From NCBI GenBank assembly GCA_004193595.1, contig RPGQ01000008.1, positions 1 to 44,177 of the forward strand: a stretch of DNA of 44,177 nt, read 5' to 3'. The position numbers and the translations under genes are program-made. Source of the stretch: Desulfobacteraceae bacterium Eth-SRB2 (lineage in GTDB: Bacteria; Desulfobacterota; Desulfobacteria; Desulfobacterales; UBA11574). The notes under the pieces were generated by a model. It saw only the letters and a program-made list of their open reading frames with translations, made no database searches and had not been told where the DNA came from. Of the stretch, positions 1 through 9,127 are shown piece after piece (position 1 is the first letter of the stretch; every line of letters begins with the position of its first letter).

Positions 1-1
1 T

Positions 2-3000
2 GGCTTAGGCGGAGCAGCCGACACGGAAGGCTGGGATCAGCTTCTTGGTTTATACCGGGTTATCATCCTTGCCGAAGCGGGCGCTGGCAAGACCGAGGAA
101 ATACGACAAATAGCGACGAAACTACGCTCCGAAGGTAAAGATGCCTTCTTTTTCCGCTTGGAAAGCTTGAGCGGCGGCCTCCGAACTTCATTTGAAATAG
201 GAGACGAACAAGAATTTCAAGAATGGCTGGCATCGGATGAAGAAGCCTGGCTCTTTCTCGATTCTGTTGATGAGGCCAGGCTCAAATCCTTCAGGAATTT
301 CGAAGAGGCCATCCGGAACTTTGCGGCTGAACTTGGCGCCAGCAAACAGAGGGCTCATATTTGCATAACAAGCCGCCCGAGTGAATGGCGGCCCAAAGCG
401 GATTTATCGCTTATCAAAGGGCAATTACCCTTTGTGGAGGTTACACCAGCGGAAGTCTCCGATGAAAATGGTTCGGCCCTGAACCAAGAAGCCCCCCAGA
501 AATCTGCTACGGGTGTGGAGGTCAAAAAGAAACCTGAACGTTCCCGGGTTAATCCTAAAGTCTTTAGCCTTCTTCCGCTTGATAAATATCAAATCAGGAC
601 CTTTGCGATTGCAAAAGGCGTCGAAGATGTTGACGCCTTCCTTCAAGCTATAGAAAGGACGGAGGCCGAGGTATTCAGTCGTCGCCCCCTTGATCTGGAC
701 GATTTGATAAATTATTGGACCAAAAACGGCAACCTTGCCAGCCTGAAGAATTTGATTGAATTCAGTATTGACACCAAGCTTAAGGAAACTGATCCTGACC
801 GATGTAGGCGGCTTCCTCTTTTGCAGGAGGAAGCCTGGATTGGCGCAGAGATGATTGCCGCCGCTGTTTCATTTCAAAAACGAGAGCGCATTCTTATTCC
901 GGAACAAAATCCTGATTCTCATCTAAAAAGTAGCGCGATAAACGCGGCAGATATTGTAAATGAGTGGGTAGAAACCAAAATAAGCGCTCTCCTGCAGCGT
1001 CCCATATTCGATGAGGCAATCTATGGCGCTGTCAAGTTCCACCATCGCATTGTCCGTGAACACCTAACCTCCAAGTGGCTCCATCGTTTATTATTGGAAG
1101 GTAAATCTCGTCGGGAAATTCATGCCCTCTTTTTAAAGAAGCGTTATGGCGAGACGGTCTTGGTGCCGTCCATGCGTCCTATTCTCGCTTGGCTGATATT
1201 GCTTGATGATAGGATTAGGGAAAAAACCATCCGATCCTTTCCTGAAGTCTGCCTCCAGGGGGGAGACCCAGCCTCTTTGCCGATTGAAATCAGAAAAAGT
1301 ATGCTGGAGCGCTTTTGTACGCTTTATGCGAACAAAAGTTTCCGGGATTTTTCTTTCGGATTAGCGGAATTAAGGCGCTTTGCTCACCCTGATCTTGATT
1401 CTACTGTTAATTGTTTGCTTGATTTATATGCAAACAATGAAGAAATACGGGAACTGCTTTTACGAATTGCCTGGCAAGGCAAAATGTCCGGTTGCTCAGC
1501 AAAATCTTTAATTTATGCTCTTGATAAATCTTTTGATATTTATTCCCGCCTTTATGGCATCCGGGTAGTGCGAGCAGTAGGCACACCTGTGCAAAAACAT
1601 AAGTTAATTAAGGCCTTATTGGCGGATCCGAACCTGAAAGACGAGCACATCACCGGAGAGTTGATCGATGCCTTTTGTGATGATGGCCTTGACATACCGG
1701 ATATATTGACACTACTCGGGCGCCTGGAAAAATCGGAGAGGCACAGGCATTACTATGTTGATTCTGCCCTTAAAGGGTTCAGCCGGCATAAGTGCCCGGC
1801 AGATAAACTTACCCAATGGCTGCAGGGGTTGCTTTCTTTAATCAAGATTGAGCCATTTTGCAAGCGGCGCTTTTTTGAGGTTTCGCAAAGCTACGGCTGG
1901 CTTTTGTCTTATGCGATTATAGTCGCCGAAAGGCTGGTTGAAGCCAGAGATGACCGGGTTTTTAATGAACCAGTCTTAGAAATTATCTCATTGGCCCAAG
2001 TCGAGCGAGATTTCAGACTCTATTATAACGAAGTTGAACATAAGCTTGACTCTCTTGTGAAAGCCTGGCCAGAACTGAACCGGGCTCTGTTCTGGTATGA
2101 TGTCACCAAGAATCGACGCTATTTGGATAAACGAAGCGAAACCCGTTTGACCGAGTATTGGCACATGACCCCATGGCAACATTATTGGGAGTTCAAAGAA
2201 AAGGATTTTGATTCGATCGTAGAAGATATTAGAACAAAAGATCTTCTCGATGATCGTTTAATCGCTCTTTCCCTGGCTTTCCGGCTCTATAAAGAGGGCA
2301 ACCCCAAAAAAAGGGTGTTGCTAAATAAATTGAAAAAGGCTGTAAAAGGAACACAAGAATTAGAAGAAGCGCTTTATAAATCTATTCATCCCGGTCCCTT
2401 GTCCGAAGAAGTTAAGAAACATCGACGCTCAGGCGCCGCTCTTAAAAGACAACGGATACTGGGGGAAAAGAAGCGAGTTGAAAACCGACAGAAGTGGGTT
2501 GAATGGCTGCAATCACATACAGATGTCCTCCGCGACACCAGTATCGCATCTGAAGGCAGTGTCTGGAAAGCGACCAATTACCTATTACACGAGCTTCGTC
2601 ATAAAATTGAGGATAGAAATCGCTGGGCTGCCAGCCGATGGGAAAAGCTGATTCCCGAGTTCGGTCAAGAAGTAGCCGAGGCCTTGCGCGACGGCTGTAT
2701 CGACTACTGGCGCAAATATACTCCAGTATTGCGATCAGAAGGAATTGAGAAACCCAACAGCATCCCTGGGGCGGTTGTTGTGGGGATCAGTGGCCTGGAA
2801 ATGGAAGCCGGATACATCAAAGACTGGCCTGATAATTTAAGCGCGGCGGAAGCGGAGCTGGCCTGCCGCTACGCTTTCCGCGAAATGAACGGTTTTCCTG
2901 ACTGGTTCGAAAAACTCTACTCGGTCTTTCCTGATATTGTTGAAACCATGGTTCTTCGCGAAATCGAGTGGGAGTTTTCCGTCTATAACGGGAAAGATCT

Positions 3001-4282
3001 CTGCCACTATGTACTGGATGATGTCCTGTGGCAGGCAAAGTGGCTCTACCCGAATTTATCCGGAAAAATTCTAGAGCTATTGGAAACTCACGAGCCGAAA
3101 CATGAGGCGACGGTGGAGAAGGGTTTATCCATCGTTCTCGCCTCTTCCGATCTTGACCCCAAGGCCATTGTTCGTGTTGCCAAGGAAAAGGTAGTCTCAC
3201 CTTATAGCGATGACCGGCAAGCATGCTGGCTCGCAGCTTGGATGCAGGTTGACGCAGGAGAGGCCATAAAAGCTTTGGATAAAACTCTGGAAGCGATTGA
3301 AGACCCGTCCAGGTCCACCTCCATAGCCATGATGTTCAGCGTCGCTCTGGTTGGTGGGCGGCATGAAGCTAACACTTCCTTATATGCCGATTACCATAAA
3401 CCCGAAATCCTCCTGCGGCTGATAAAGCTGTTATATGCCCACATCCGCCGGGAAGAGGATATTGATCGATACGGTGGCGGGACCTACTCACCGACCCTAA
3501 GAGACAAGGCCCAGGATGCCCGGGGCCGGCTTTTAAGTAACTTGGTTAATCTGCCGGGCAAAGCGGCTTATATTGCCCTCCTGGATTTAGTGGACACCCA
3601 TCCGGATAAAGGCATGCGCCAGCATTGTTTATTGGCGGCTAAAAGCAGGGCCGAACAAGATGCGGAAATCGAACCTTGGGAATCGGGTGATATTACGCAG
3701 TTCGCCCGGGAAGCGGAAAAAACGCCTAAAAACCATCGGGAGCTATTCGAACTGACCGTTTCTCGCCTGCTTGACCTAAAATATGAACTTGAAGAAGGAG
3801 ATCACAGTCAAGCGGAAGCGTACCGGAGAATTGATGATGAAAGACTGCATCGCATATTTATCGGTGCTTGGTTGCGCGATAAGTCTCGAGATAAATACAC
3901 TGTGACTCAGGAAGAAGAACTGCCTGACCGGAAAGAGCCGGACATCAGGATGCATGGCTCAGGCTTTGCCGCCCCGGTTCCGATAGAACTAAAAATCGCC
4001 GATAATTGGAGCGGGCCAGTTCTTTTTGAAAGATTAAGAAATCAGTTATGCGGTCAATACCTGAGAGATCCACGGTCTAATAATGGCATTTATTTGCTGG
4101 GATATTTAGGGAAAAAGCCAGCTTGGGAACATCTGGAAACCGGGGAGAAAATGGCTTATCTGGAACTTATACATGCCCTAAAAATAGAAGCGCAAAAAAT
4201 CGTTGCACATAACAGCAAAATTGAGGACCTTCAGATAATCGCAATCGACCTTACTAAAAGAACAAAACAACAAAAAAAGTAA
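2..4282 (+). CDS. NACHT/STAND-type NTPase with C-terminal PD-(D/E)XK-like nuclease, 5' end cut by window
   Basis: The frame is open from base 2, so the true start lies upstream and at least 1426 residues are present. A Walker A motif, AEAGAGKT, lies at 71-94 and a Walker B-like motif, LFLDSVDEA, at 251-277; together they resemble a NACHT-type STAND P-loop NTPase. The long middle is helical and rich in Trp, Leu and charged residues, as expected for HEAT/TPR-like sensor repeats. Near the C-terminus, EPD (about 3935-3943) followed by IELK (about 3981-3992) fits the D...ExK core of a PD-(D/E)XK nuclease. Known STAND antiphage proteins (the Avs type) couple an effector to the NTPase and sense phage proteins through the repeats. 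A nuclease at the C-terminus differs from the usual N-terminal effector, but the missing N-terminus prevents a full comparison. A defence role is inferred. The first ATG/TTG inside the window (TTG at 158) lies after the Walker A motif, so it is not the start. Confidence 0.75.
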   Translation, partial: GLGGAADTEGWDQLLGLYRVIILAEAGAGKTEEIRQIATKLRSEGKDAFFFRLESLSGGLRTSFEIGDEQEFQEWLASDEEAWLFLDSVDEARLKSFRNFEEAIRNFAAELGASKQRAHICITSRPSEWRPKADLSLIKGQLPFVEVTPAEVSDENGSALNQEAPQKSATGVEVKKKPERSRVNPKVFSLLPLDKYQIRTFAIAKGVEDVDAFLQAIERTEAEVFSRRPLDLDDLINYWTKNGNLASLKNLIEFSIDTKLKETDPDRCRRLPLLQEEAWIGAEMIAAAVSFQKRERILIPEQNPDSHLKSSAINAADIVNEWVETKISALLQRPIFDEAIYGAVKFHHRIVREHLTSKWLHRLLLEGKSRREIHALFLKKRYGETVLVPSMRPILAWLILLDDRIREKTIRSFPEVCLQGGDPASLPIEIRKSMLERFCTLYANKSFRDFSFGLAELRRFAHPDLDSTVNCLLDLYANNEEIRELLLRIAWQGKMSGCSAKSLIYALDKSFDIYSRLYGIRVVRAVGTPVQKHKLIKALLADPNLKDEHITGELIDAFCDDGLDIPDILTLLGRLEKSERHRHYYVDSALKGFSRHKCPADKLTQWLQGLLSLIKIEPFCKRRFFEVSQSYGWLLSYAIIVAERLVEARDDRVFNEPVLEIISLAQVERDFRLYYNEVEHKLDSLVKAWPELNRALFWYDVTKNRRYLDKRSETRLTEYWHMTPWQHYWEFKEKDFDSIVEDIRTKDLLDDRLIALSLAFRLYKEGNPKKRVLLNKLKKAVKGTQELEEALYKSIHPGPLSEEVKKHRRSGAALKRQRILGEKKRVENRQKWVEWLQSHTDVLRDTSIASEGSVWKATNYLLHELRHKIEDRNRWAASRWEKLIPEFGQEVAEALRDGCIDYWRKYTPVLRSEGIEKPNSIPGAVVVGISGLEMEAGYIKDWPDNLSAAEAELACRYAFREMNGFPDWFEKLYSVFPDIVETMVLREIEWEFSVYNGKDLCHYVLDDVLWQAKWLYPNLSGKILELLETHEPKHEATVEKGLSIVLASSDLDPKAIVRVAKEKVVSPYSDDRQACWLAAWMQVDAGEAIKALDKTLEAIEDPSRSTSIAMMFSVALVGGRHEANTSLYADYHKPEILLRLIKLLYAHIRREEDIDRYGGGTYSPTLRDKAQDARGRLLSNLVNLPGKAAYIALLDLVDTHPDKGMRQHCLLAAKSRAEQDAEIEPWESGDITQFAREAEKTPKNHRELFELTVSRLLDLKYELEEGDHSQAEAYRRIDDERLHRIFIGAWLRDKSRDKYTVTQEEELPDRKEPDIRMHGSGFAAPVPIELKIADNWSGPVLFERLRNQLCGQYLRDPRSNNGIYLLGYLGKKPAWEHLETGEKMAYLELIHALKIEAQKIVAHNSKIEDLQIIAIDLTKRTKQQKK

Positions 4283-4295
4283 AAGAATATCCCGG

Positions 4296-4357
4296 ACGTC
4301 CATAAATAACTAAATAAATTTATCTTAAATACAAACTATTTACTTAATTATGGACGT
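4296..4357. repeat. Imperfect inverted repeat after the NTPase gene
   Basis: The arms ACGTCCATAAATAA (4296-4309) and TTAATTATGGACGT (4344-4357) match at 13 of 14 positions. There is no T-run after the right arm, so a Rho-independent terminator is not clear. It may be a transcript-end hairpin or the end of an insertion. The rest of 4283-4440 is AT-rich and shows no gene. Confidence 0.5.
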
Positions 4358-4440
4358 TATATATTAAAATAACAAAAGGTTATACCTGGCAACATGGCAT
4401 AATAAAAATTTATTTTCGCATAGATAAAAAAATAACCTCC

Positions 4441-4584
4441 TGATAGCATAGAGTCAAAATTTTTCCACAAATAAAAACCTTAAGCTAAAAGGAGGCTATC
4501 ATGAACAAGGATGAATTTAGCAGAATTGAACAGTTTAATCAATTCAAAGTTGATATCCGAGGCAGTCCCGCAAGGCCCCCATGA
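4441..4584 (+). pseudogene. IS110-family transposase N-terminal remnant with leader hairpin
   Basis: An ATG at 4501, preceded by a strong AAAAGGAGG ribosome binding site, opens a 27-codon frame ending at 4584. It starts MNKDEFSRIEQF and includes VDIRGS, which resembles the first residues of IS110-family transposases ahead of their DEDD catalytic domain. The frame then runs into unrelated sequence and stops, so only the N-terminal tip survives. Upstream, TGATAGC (4441-4447) is the perfect inverted partner of GCTATCA (4495-4501), which overlaps the Shine-Dalgarno region and the start codon. In RNA this could fold and mask initiation. The family call rests on a short stretch of memory-based similarity. 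Confidence 0.45.
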
Positions 4585-4677
4585 CTCATTTTTATTTAAC
4601 ACAATTTATTAGAAAATCCCTGGGTCAATCAAAATATAGTTCTTTATAAGTTTCTCGCAAAAATTGAGGTGAATTAA

Positions 4678-6801
4678 ATGAGAGCAAAACAATCTGAAAG
4701 AAATTTAGAGTATTGGGACAAGTGGATTACTAAAGATAGTCTTCTTGAGAACCTTAAAGAGATAAGAGATCGAGTAAAAGCTCTTCATGAAAATGAAAAA
4801 GATGAAGATTGGTACCGAAAAACAAGATTCTACACACCACATGGTGTCGAACATTCCGAGTCTGTTGAAGATAATATGCACAAACTTATTCCTGGAGAAG
4901 CATATGAGGATCTTACCGAAAGAGAAAGGTTTTATTTACTAGCTTCGGCCTGGATTCATGACCTCGGAATGATGCAAAGCATTATTAAAGAAATTTATCC
5001 TTACAACCATGAAATAATGACACCTACTGAAATAAGAGAAGTACATCATATTTCATCTGAAAAATATATTACCGATCATTATGCAAAAATAGGCATCAAG
5101 GAAACAGATAAATTAATTCTATCAAAATTATGTCGCTTTCATCGACGGCAGGAAGATATTGAAGAATGTGGCGAAGTTTTAACTGTTAATAGTGAAATCG
5201 TTAGGGTTAGGCTTATAGCATCTTATTTAAGACTGGCAGATGCTTTTGATGTAAGCGAATCAAGAACTCCTTCAAAAAATTACTTTATTTATTTGCATGA
5301 CATGCCTCTTGATTCGAAAATGCACTGGATTAAACACAGATTGATTTCTGATATCATTCCTAATCCGGATAATAAAACTATAACGGTATTCTACCAAGAA
5401 CCATATGAAGACAGTGAAGACTATGATCGTGAAAAATATATAATAATTAAATCAAAAATTAAAATGCTAATAGAAACAATTTCAGATGGTTTAAAGGAGG
5501 AATTGAGAAGTGTCTTGAATGTGTTAATTAGAAATAAATTGCCATCATACTTTGATCTTGAGTTTGTGAAGGTTAAGTGCAATCTTCCAAGACAAATGCA
5601 AAGAGATCTCGTGGAAATAGCTCTTAATTATGATTTTATGATAGCCCCAAGTGCATCAAAATTAGCTGAAATGGTGCTATTAGCTTCTGCAAATATCCTT
5701 GGCTTTGGTCTAGAGTACAAAAATGAACCAAAAGAGATCATTAGCAATAGAGATGAAAGGAAACTTATTGACAACCTAAAAGATTTTATAAGTTATATTG
5801 AAAATTATCCTCTTAAAGCTCGACCCTGTCATTCAAGCTTAACGAAAATTTGTTCACTGATTAGGTCAAAATCAACAAAACGTAATGTAAATTTAACCGA
5901 TTTATTAAGTTTGATTGACTCTTTTTATCAAAAACATCAACTCAACAGAAAGGCCATAAGAAGTACTGCAAAAGAATTTTTTAAAAAAACCTTTATTACT
6001 ATGCAGAACGAAAGAATAAATATACTCCTTTATGGGTTTAGCGAGTTATCTACAAAAACTATATGCGGTATTCGTGATGTACTAGTTATAATTAATGAAA
6101 ATAAGGATTCAGGAATACCTGACCATAAATTTGACCCAGAAAATGAAGCTTCAGAGAATATTCACATTTTCATTTGTGAGGGTCGACCTAAAACACAAAC
6201 CAATACGGGAGATACATTTGCGTATCATGATGGAATAAACTATTCCCTTCACCTACAAAAAAGAAGATTTCAAAATATTGTGCTTATTCCTGATGTTATT
6301 TCTGGAAATGTAATTGACCATTTCGATATTCATTTCGTCATAATGGGAGCAAATGGATTTTCTGAAAAGTCTTTTAGCCACTCAGCAGGGCACGAGACAA
6401 TTATCAAGCTAACAAGGTATAAGAGATACTTTGAAGGATCTGACTACCCCAAATTATTACTTGTTACCACAAGTGAGAAATATATATCCGAAGAAAAGAA
6501 AGCAGTCCTAAATGGCAACACAGAAGAAATAGAGGAATTAGCTTGCACTAATTATGAAGTAGATGGATTTCCATTTTATTTTATAGGAAACAATGTCGGT
6601 AGAAATACTTTTTGGCTAACCAAGGACAGGAAATTATTGAATAAAATTGACAAAGATAATTTCAAGTTCTTTAACCCTCGAGAAGATACTATCTCAATTT
6701 CAACTTTGGATTATCTAATTAGCGAAAAAGGTTTTATTAACGTTCAAGAAGATTCAGTAGAAAATATAATATTACAACTATTTAATAGCGATCAAGAATG
6801 A
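4678..6801 (+). CDS. HD-domain phosphohydrolase fused to an eIF2B/MtnA-like (ISOCOT fold) domain
   Basis: This 707-residue protein starts at ATG 4678 behind TTGAGGTGAATTAA, a fair ribosome binding site. The N-terminal third carries HD-hydrolase signatures: H55 and H59 (PHGVEHS), H94-D95 (WIHDLG), H123-H124, H155 (RFH) and D188/D191 (LADAFD). The C-terminal half, about 378-700, resembles eIF2B alpha/beta/delta and methylthioribose-1-phosphate isomerase: ARPCHSSL at 381-388, ICEGRPKTQ at 499-507, IPDV at 537-540, MGANGF at 556-561 and a SAGH stretch at 569-572, where those families have a glycine-rich loop. HD domains cleave phosphoesters, often nucleotides. eIF2B-like folds bind sugar phosphates or nucleotides. 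A nucleotide-sensing and nucleotide-cleaving conflict protein is therefore plausible, but this is inferred. It lies beside the NACHT-nuclease gene, on the same strand, with 395 bp and an IS110 remnant between them, so co-transcription is unproven. Confidence 0.7.
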   Translation: MRAKQSERNLEYWDKWITKDSLLENLKEIRDRVKALHENEKDEDWYRKTRFYTPHGVEHSESVEDNMHKLIPGEAYEDLTERERFYLLASAWIHDLGMMQSIIKEIYPYNHEIMTPTEIREVHHISSEKYITDHYAKIGIKETDKLILSKLCRFHRRQEDIEECGEVLTVNSEIVRVRLIASYLRLADAFDVSESRTPSKNYFIYLHDMPLDSKMHWIKHRLISDIIPNPDNKTITVFYQEPYEDSEDYDREKYIIIKSKIKMLIETISDGLKEELRSVLNVLIRNKLPSYFDLEFVKVKCNLPRQMQRDLVEIALNYDFMIAPSASKLAEMVLLASANILGFGLEYKNEPKEIISNRDERKLIDNLKDFISYIENYPLKARPCHSSLTKICSLIRSKSTKRNVNLTDLLSLIDSFYQKHQLNRKAIRSTAKEFFKKTFITMQNERINILLYGFSELSTKTICGIRDVLVIINENKDSGIPDHKFDPENEASENIHIFICEGRPKTQTNTGDTFAYHDGINYSLHLQKRRFQNIVLIPDVISGNVIDHFDIHFVIMGANGFSEKSFSHSAGHETIIKLTRYKRYFEGSDYPKLLLVTTSEKYISEEKKAVLNGNTEEIEELACTNYEVDGFPFYFIGNNVGRNTFWLTKDRKLLNKIDKDNFKFFNPREDTISISTLDYLISEKGFINVQEDSVENIILQLFNSDQE

Positions 6802-7384
6802 ATTAAATGAGCTTTCAAAAATGATTGATTTATCGAAATGTCGGAAGATAATTTGTTATTATCAAAGGAATAAGTTCCGAATCGGGTAGCTGAGGGTTTT
6901 TTATCTTTTAAACAGCCTTCCGACACCAGGGATCTTATTTTCAGATGGGATTGGTTCCATGTAATTATATCTTTTTCTATATAACAATAACCCATAGTTA
7001 TAAAATATGCCAAAATATATTTTATTATATTATTTCTATATGTTATTCATATCGAACAGAGGCTTTTGGAATATACCCAGCGTGAATTCCAGGAAAAACG
7101 CGTTCTTATGGCAAATTTTTAACCCTTTGGGCTTCGCTTTCAGCTTCCGACTTCGCTCTTCGAGAGGCTACGACGGAACAAGACATTAACAGGTCGGAAA
7201 ACCCATGATACCGTAATTCCTTCGTTGCCAAGGGTTCGCGGTAGTTTACTACAGCGTCACCCTTGGACGCCTTGGACCTACGACACCCTGAGTTTTTGCA
7301 ACGATAAGGTTAATATTTGGAGTTATGCGGTTAAGGAACTACTTAGAAACAGTAATTGTGGTCACCCATTAAAGGGCGAGTCAA
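6802..7384. other. Intergenic, no supported gene
   Basis: About 580 bp without a convincing coding region. Short open frames here have no recognisable motif or ribosome binding site. The stretch near 7120-7190, with words such as CTTCGCTCTTCGAGAGG, looks like degenerate low-complexity repeat. It sits between the HD-eIF2B-like gene and the right end of the IS110/IS1111 element. Confidence 0.5.
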
Positions 7385-7585
7385 GAGAAAAAACACCTCC
7401 CCGTTACAAAAAAATACATTTTTTCGCTTGATATGATGGATTCGTAAAAGTCGAATAAGCAGGCCTACGATGAATTTATTAACATTAAATAGTTCGGGCT
7501 TTACGAATCCCATCGAAACCCTAACAACACAGTGACCTTGCTTTACCACCTGTCCGCATCCGTTATTTCATTTTTATTGGTTATC

Positions 7586-7603
7586 GATCAGTATATACTG
7601 ATC
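7586..7603. repeat. Perfect 18-bp palindrome
   Basis: GATCAGTATATACTGATC reads the same on both strands. It lies in the non-coding end of the IS110/IS1111 element, about 120 bp beyond the third hairpin of the candidate ncRNA. It could be a protein-binding site or a hairpin; nothing else identifies it. Confidence 0.6.
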
Positions 7604-7719
7604 CGCACCAGTCACCCATCGGGTTCAAGGCAATTGTATTTTAGGCAAAATGTATGTGCTGTAAGCACAATGCTTAAAACACGGCCCCTGGTCCATTCGG
7701 ACCCCAGAAAATCTTCAGT

Positions 7720-8075
7720 GCCATACCGTGTTCAATTGTTTTTATCACAAATCTTATGGTTATTAGCCAACCCCTTGTGGACTCACGGTATAGGCTAATC
7801 AGGATGTTAAAACGATCGCCGTCTGTTGGTGGGCGTTGCAGTTACCAATCAGATCTTGTGGTTTTAAGACAACCCCATTGCCGGTTCGCTGCTACGCCCA
7901 AAATGTAAAACAAATAATACTAACGCATCAGACACTCCTTATTTATCTCGTTCTTTTAACTATTTCTTTTTGTTTCCGATAACAAAGCAATTGTGTTTTG
8001 TTATGTGGGTGCAACAGATACCAATCAAACCTTGTGGTTTAATGCCAACCCCATTTCCGGTTCACTGTCGCACCC
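7720..8075 (-). ncRNA. Three tandem covarying hairpins, candidate IS110/IS1111 bridge RNA
   Basis: Three related hairpins lie just downstream of the transposase: H1 8007-8075, H2 7830-7900 and H3 7720-7794. On the plus strand the H1 stem is GGGTGCAACAG with CTGTCGCACCC, and the H2 stem is GGGCGTTGCAG with CTGCTACGCCC. Between them, three base pairs change on both sides (T-A to C-G, C-G to T-A, A-T to G-C), while one mismatch stays in place. H3 uses ATACCGTG with CACGGTAT. All three enclose a motif close to CTTRTGGTT followed by CAACCCC. In H1 the mismatch becomes a G-U pair if the minus strand is transcribed, the same direction as the transposase. Bridge RNAs of IS1111-group elements lie on this side of the gene, so that role is the leading idea, but the repeated-motif layout is not what I would expect of a standard two-loop bridge RNA. 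Confidence 0.5.
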
Positions 8076-8082
8076 AAACCGA

Positions 8083-9022
8083 TTATTTGAAAAGCATGTC
8101 TTCATCAAACGGAACTTGGTCCCGCATAATAAAATACGAAGCACGGGCTAACTTGTTGGCAAGGGCCTTGGTTGCAACAGCGCCGTTGGTTTTAGCCATT
8201 TTTTGCTGATAAAATCTCTGGGCTCCGGGTATGTACCTTGTGGCAAAGTGAGCTGCTTCAACATAGGCCCAGGCTAAATACTTATTGCCGTTCTTCTTGT
8301 TGTTTTCCCCTTTCTTCTTACCATTTGAAAGCCTTTTACTACTGACACAGTGGCAGTAGGAGGAGTAATTGCCGACTTTGGAAAACCGACCGATATCTCC
8401 GACCTCAAGCATAATTGTGAAATATCAATAATTCGCGATTATTTTTTCCCAAATGCTTAATTGCAGAGATATTATTTTGGGCCATGAACACCAGGTTCGA
8501 TGAATCGAATAGATTATTGGCATCATCAAGCTTAAGCTTCTTGATAGCGTTGTTTGATATCTTAATTCCAAGATTTCTGGTAATCGTACTTTGAAGGCTT
8601 AAAATATTTGCTGTTCTGTGCCTAACAAAAAATAGTCTTCTTCGCAGTAAATCTCGCACAGATCTTTGTTCTTTGGGGTAGATATAACCTTCAGGCAAAA
8701 TGTTTAAGTGCTTCATGTGCGCCAACCAAAAAGAGTCCCATTTGTCATCCGTATGTTTTATGCCTTCGTACCGTTTTATCGCCGATGGATTGGCCAGATG
8801 TACCATATACCCATGTTCCTGTAACCCATCTACAAGCCAGTACCAATTGTAGGTGGATTCAACTATAACACCTTCCAGATCAGCCTTGAATGGTTCCAAA
8901 ACCTTTAAAACACTGTTTAGATCGTTTGGCTGCCGCCGGCCAAATAGCCTTTTGTAATCCTGATCCATAATGCCGATGTAATTATTGCTTGAATGTAAAT
9001 CGATTCCAGCGTATGTTCTCAT
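8083..9022 (-). pseudogene. IS110/IS1111-family transposase, frameshifted
   Basis: The N-terminal part (9022 down to 8405) starts MRTYAGIDLHSS, which has the first acidic residue of the RuvC-like DEDD domain. It continues through VIVESTYNWYWLVDGL and LANPSAIKRYEG. It stops after LLIFHNYA. The C-terminal part (8412 down to 8083) continues in another frame from MLEVGDIGRF through GNYSSYCHCV, SNGKKKG and NGNKYLAWAYVEAA to KLARASYFIMRDQVPFDE, typical of the Transposase_20 domain that carries the catalytic serine. The segment normally joining the two halves (the PGIG-like hairpin before TIMLEVGD) is missing, so a small deletion combined with a frameshift has inactivated the gene. A strong AGGAGG site precedes the ATG at 9022. 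Without a programmed-frameshift signal, it is best read as dead. Confidence 0.85.
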
Positions 9023-9023
9023 T

Positions 9024-9114
9024 AGACACCTCCTAGATCCAAAATGTTAATGTTTATGTTACGTAAAATACATACTGGTCCATAGCATTGTTTGCTATGG
9101 ATGGGGAGGTGTCT
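9024..9114 (-). promoter_or_regulatory. Leader hairpin that masks the transposase ribosome binding site
   Basis: AGACACCTCC (9024-9033) and GGAGGTGTCT (9105-9114) are perfect 10-bp inverted partners. In the minus-strand mRNA the arm next to the gene contains the AGGAGG Shine-Dalgarno of the transposase, so folding would hide it. A second perfect hairpin, CCATAGCA (9080-9087) with TGCTATGG (9093-9100), lies inside the loop. Fold-back structures that block translation of transposase mRNA made from outside promoters are known for other IS families such as IS10; the same purpose is inferred here. Confidence 0.55.
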
Positions 9115-9127
9115 TTTTTCTTTTCCA

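Larger units (their letters stand above)
7385..9120 (-). mobile_element. Degenerate IS110/IS1111-family element
   Basis: A frameshifted IS110-type transposase (8083-9022, minus) is bracketed by an imperfect inverted repeat: 7385-7402 (ending CACCTCCCC) against 9103-9120 (starting GGGGAGGTG), with 16 of 18 positions matching. That gives a span of about 1.74 kb with a short 5' non-coding side and a 700-bp 3' non-coding side. IS110-family elements usually lack true terminal repeats, while the IS1111 group has subterminal ones and places its non-coding RNA downstream of the transposase; this layout matches the latter. The outer boundaries are inferred from the repeat only. Confidence 0.55.

Noticed and set aside
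2817..3224. 135-codon open frame on the minus strand inside the NACHT-nuclease gene
   Set aside because: It is antisense to a strongly supported gene, has no ribosome binding site and reads as a shadow (Arg/Pro/Ser-rich, no motif).
4585..4677. Promoter for the HD-eIF2B gene
   Set aside because: The stretch is AT-rich but no convincing -35/-10 pair at proper spacing could be singled out.
7720..8075. The three hairpins as integron attC sites
   Set aside because: The stems lack the RYYYAAC and GTTRRRY boxes and the cassettes between them hold no genes.
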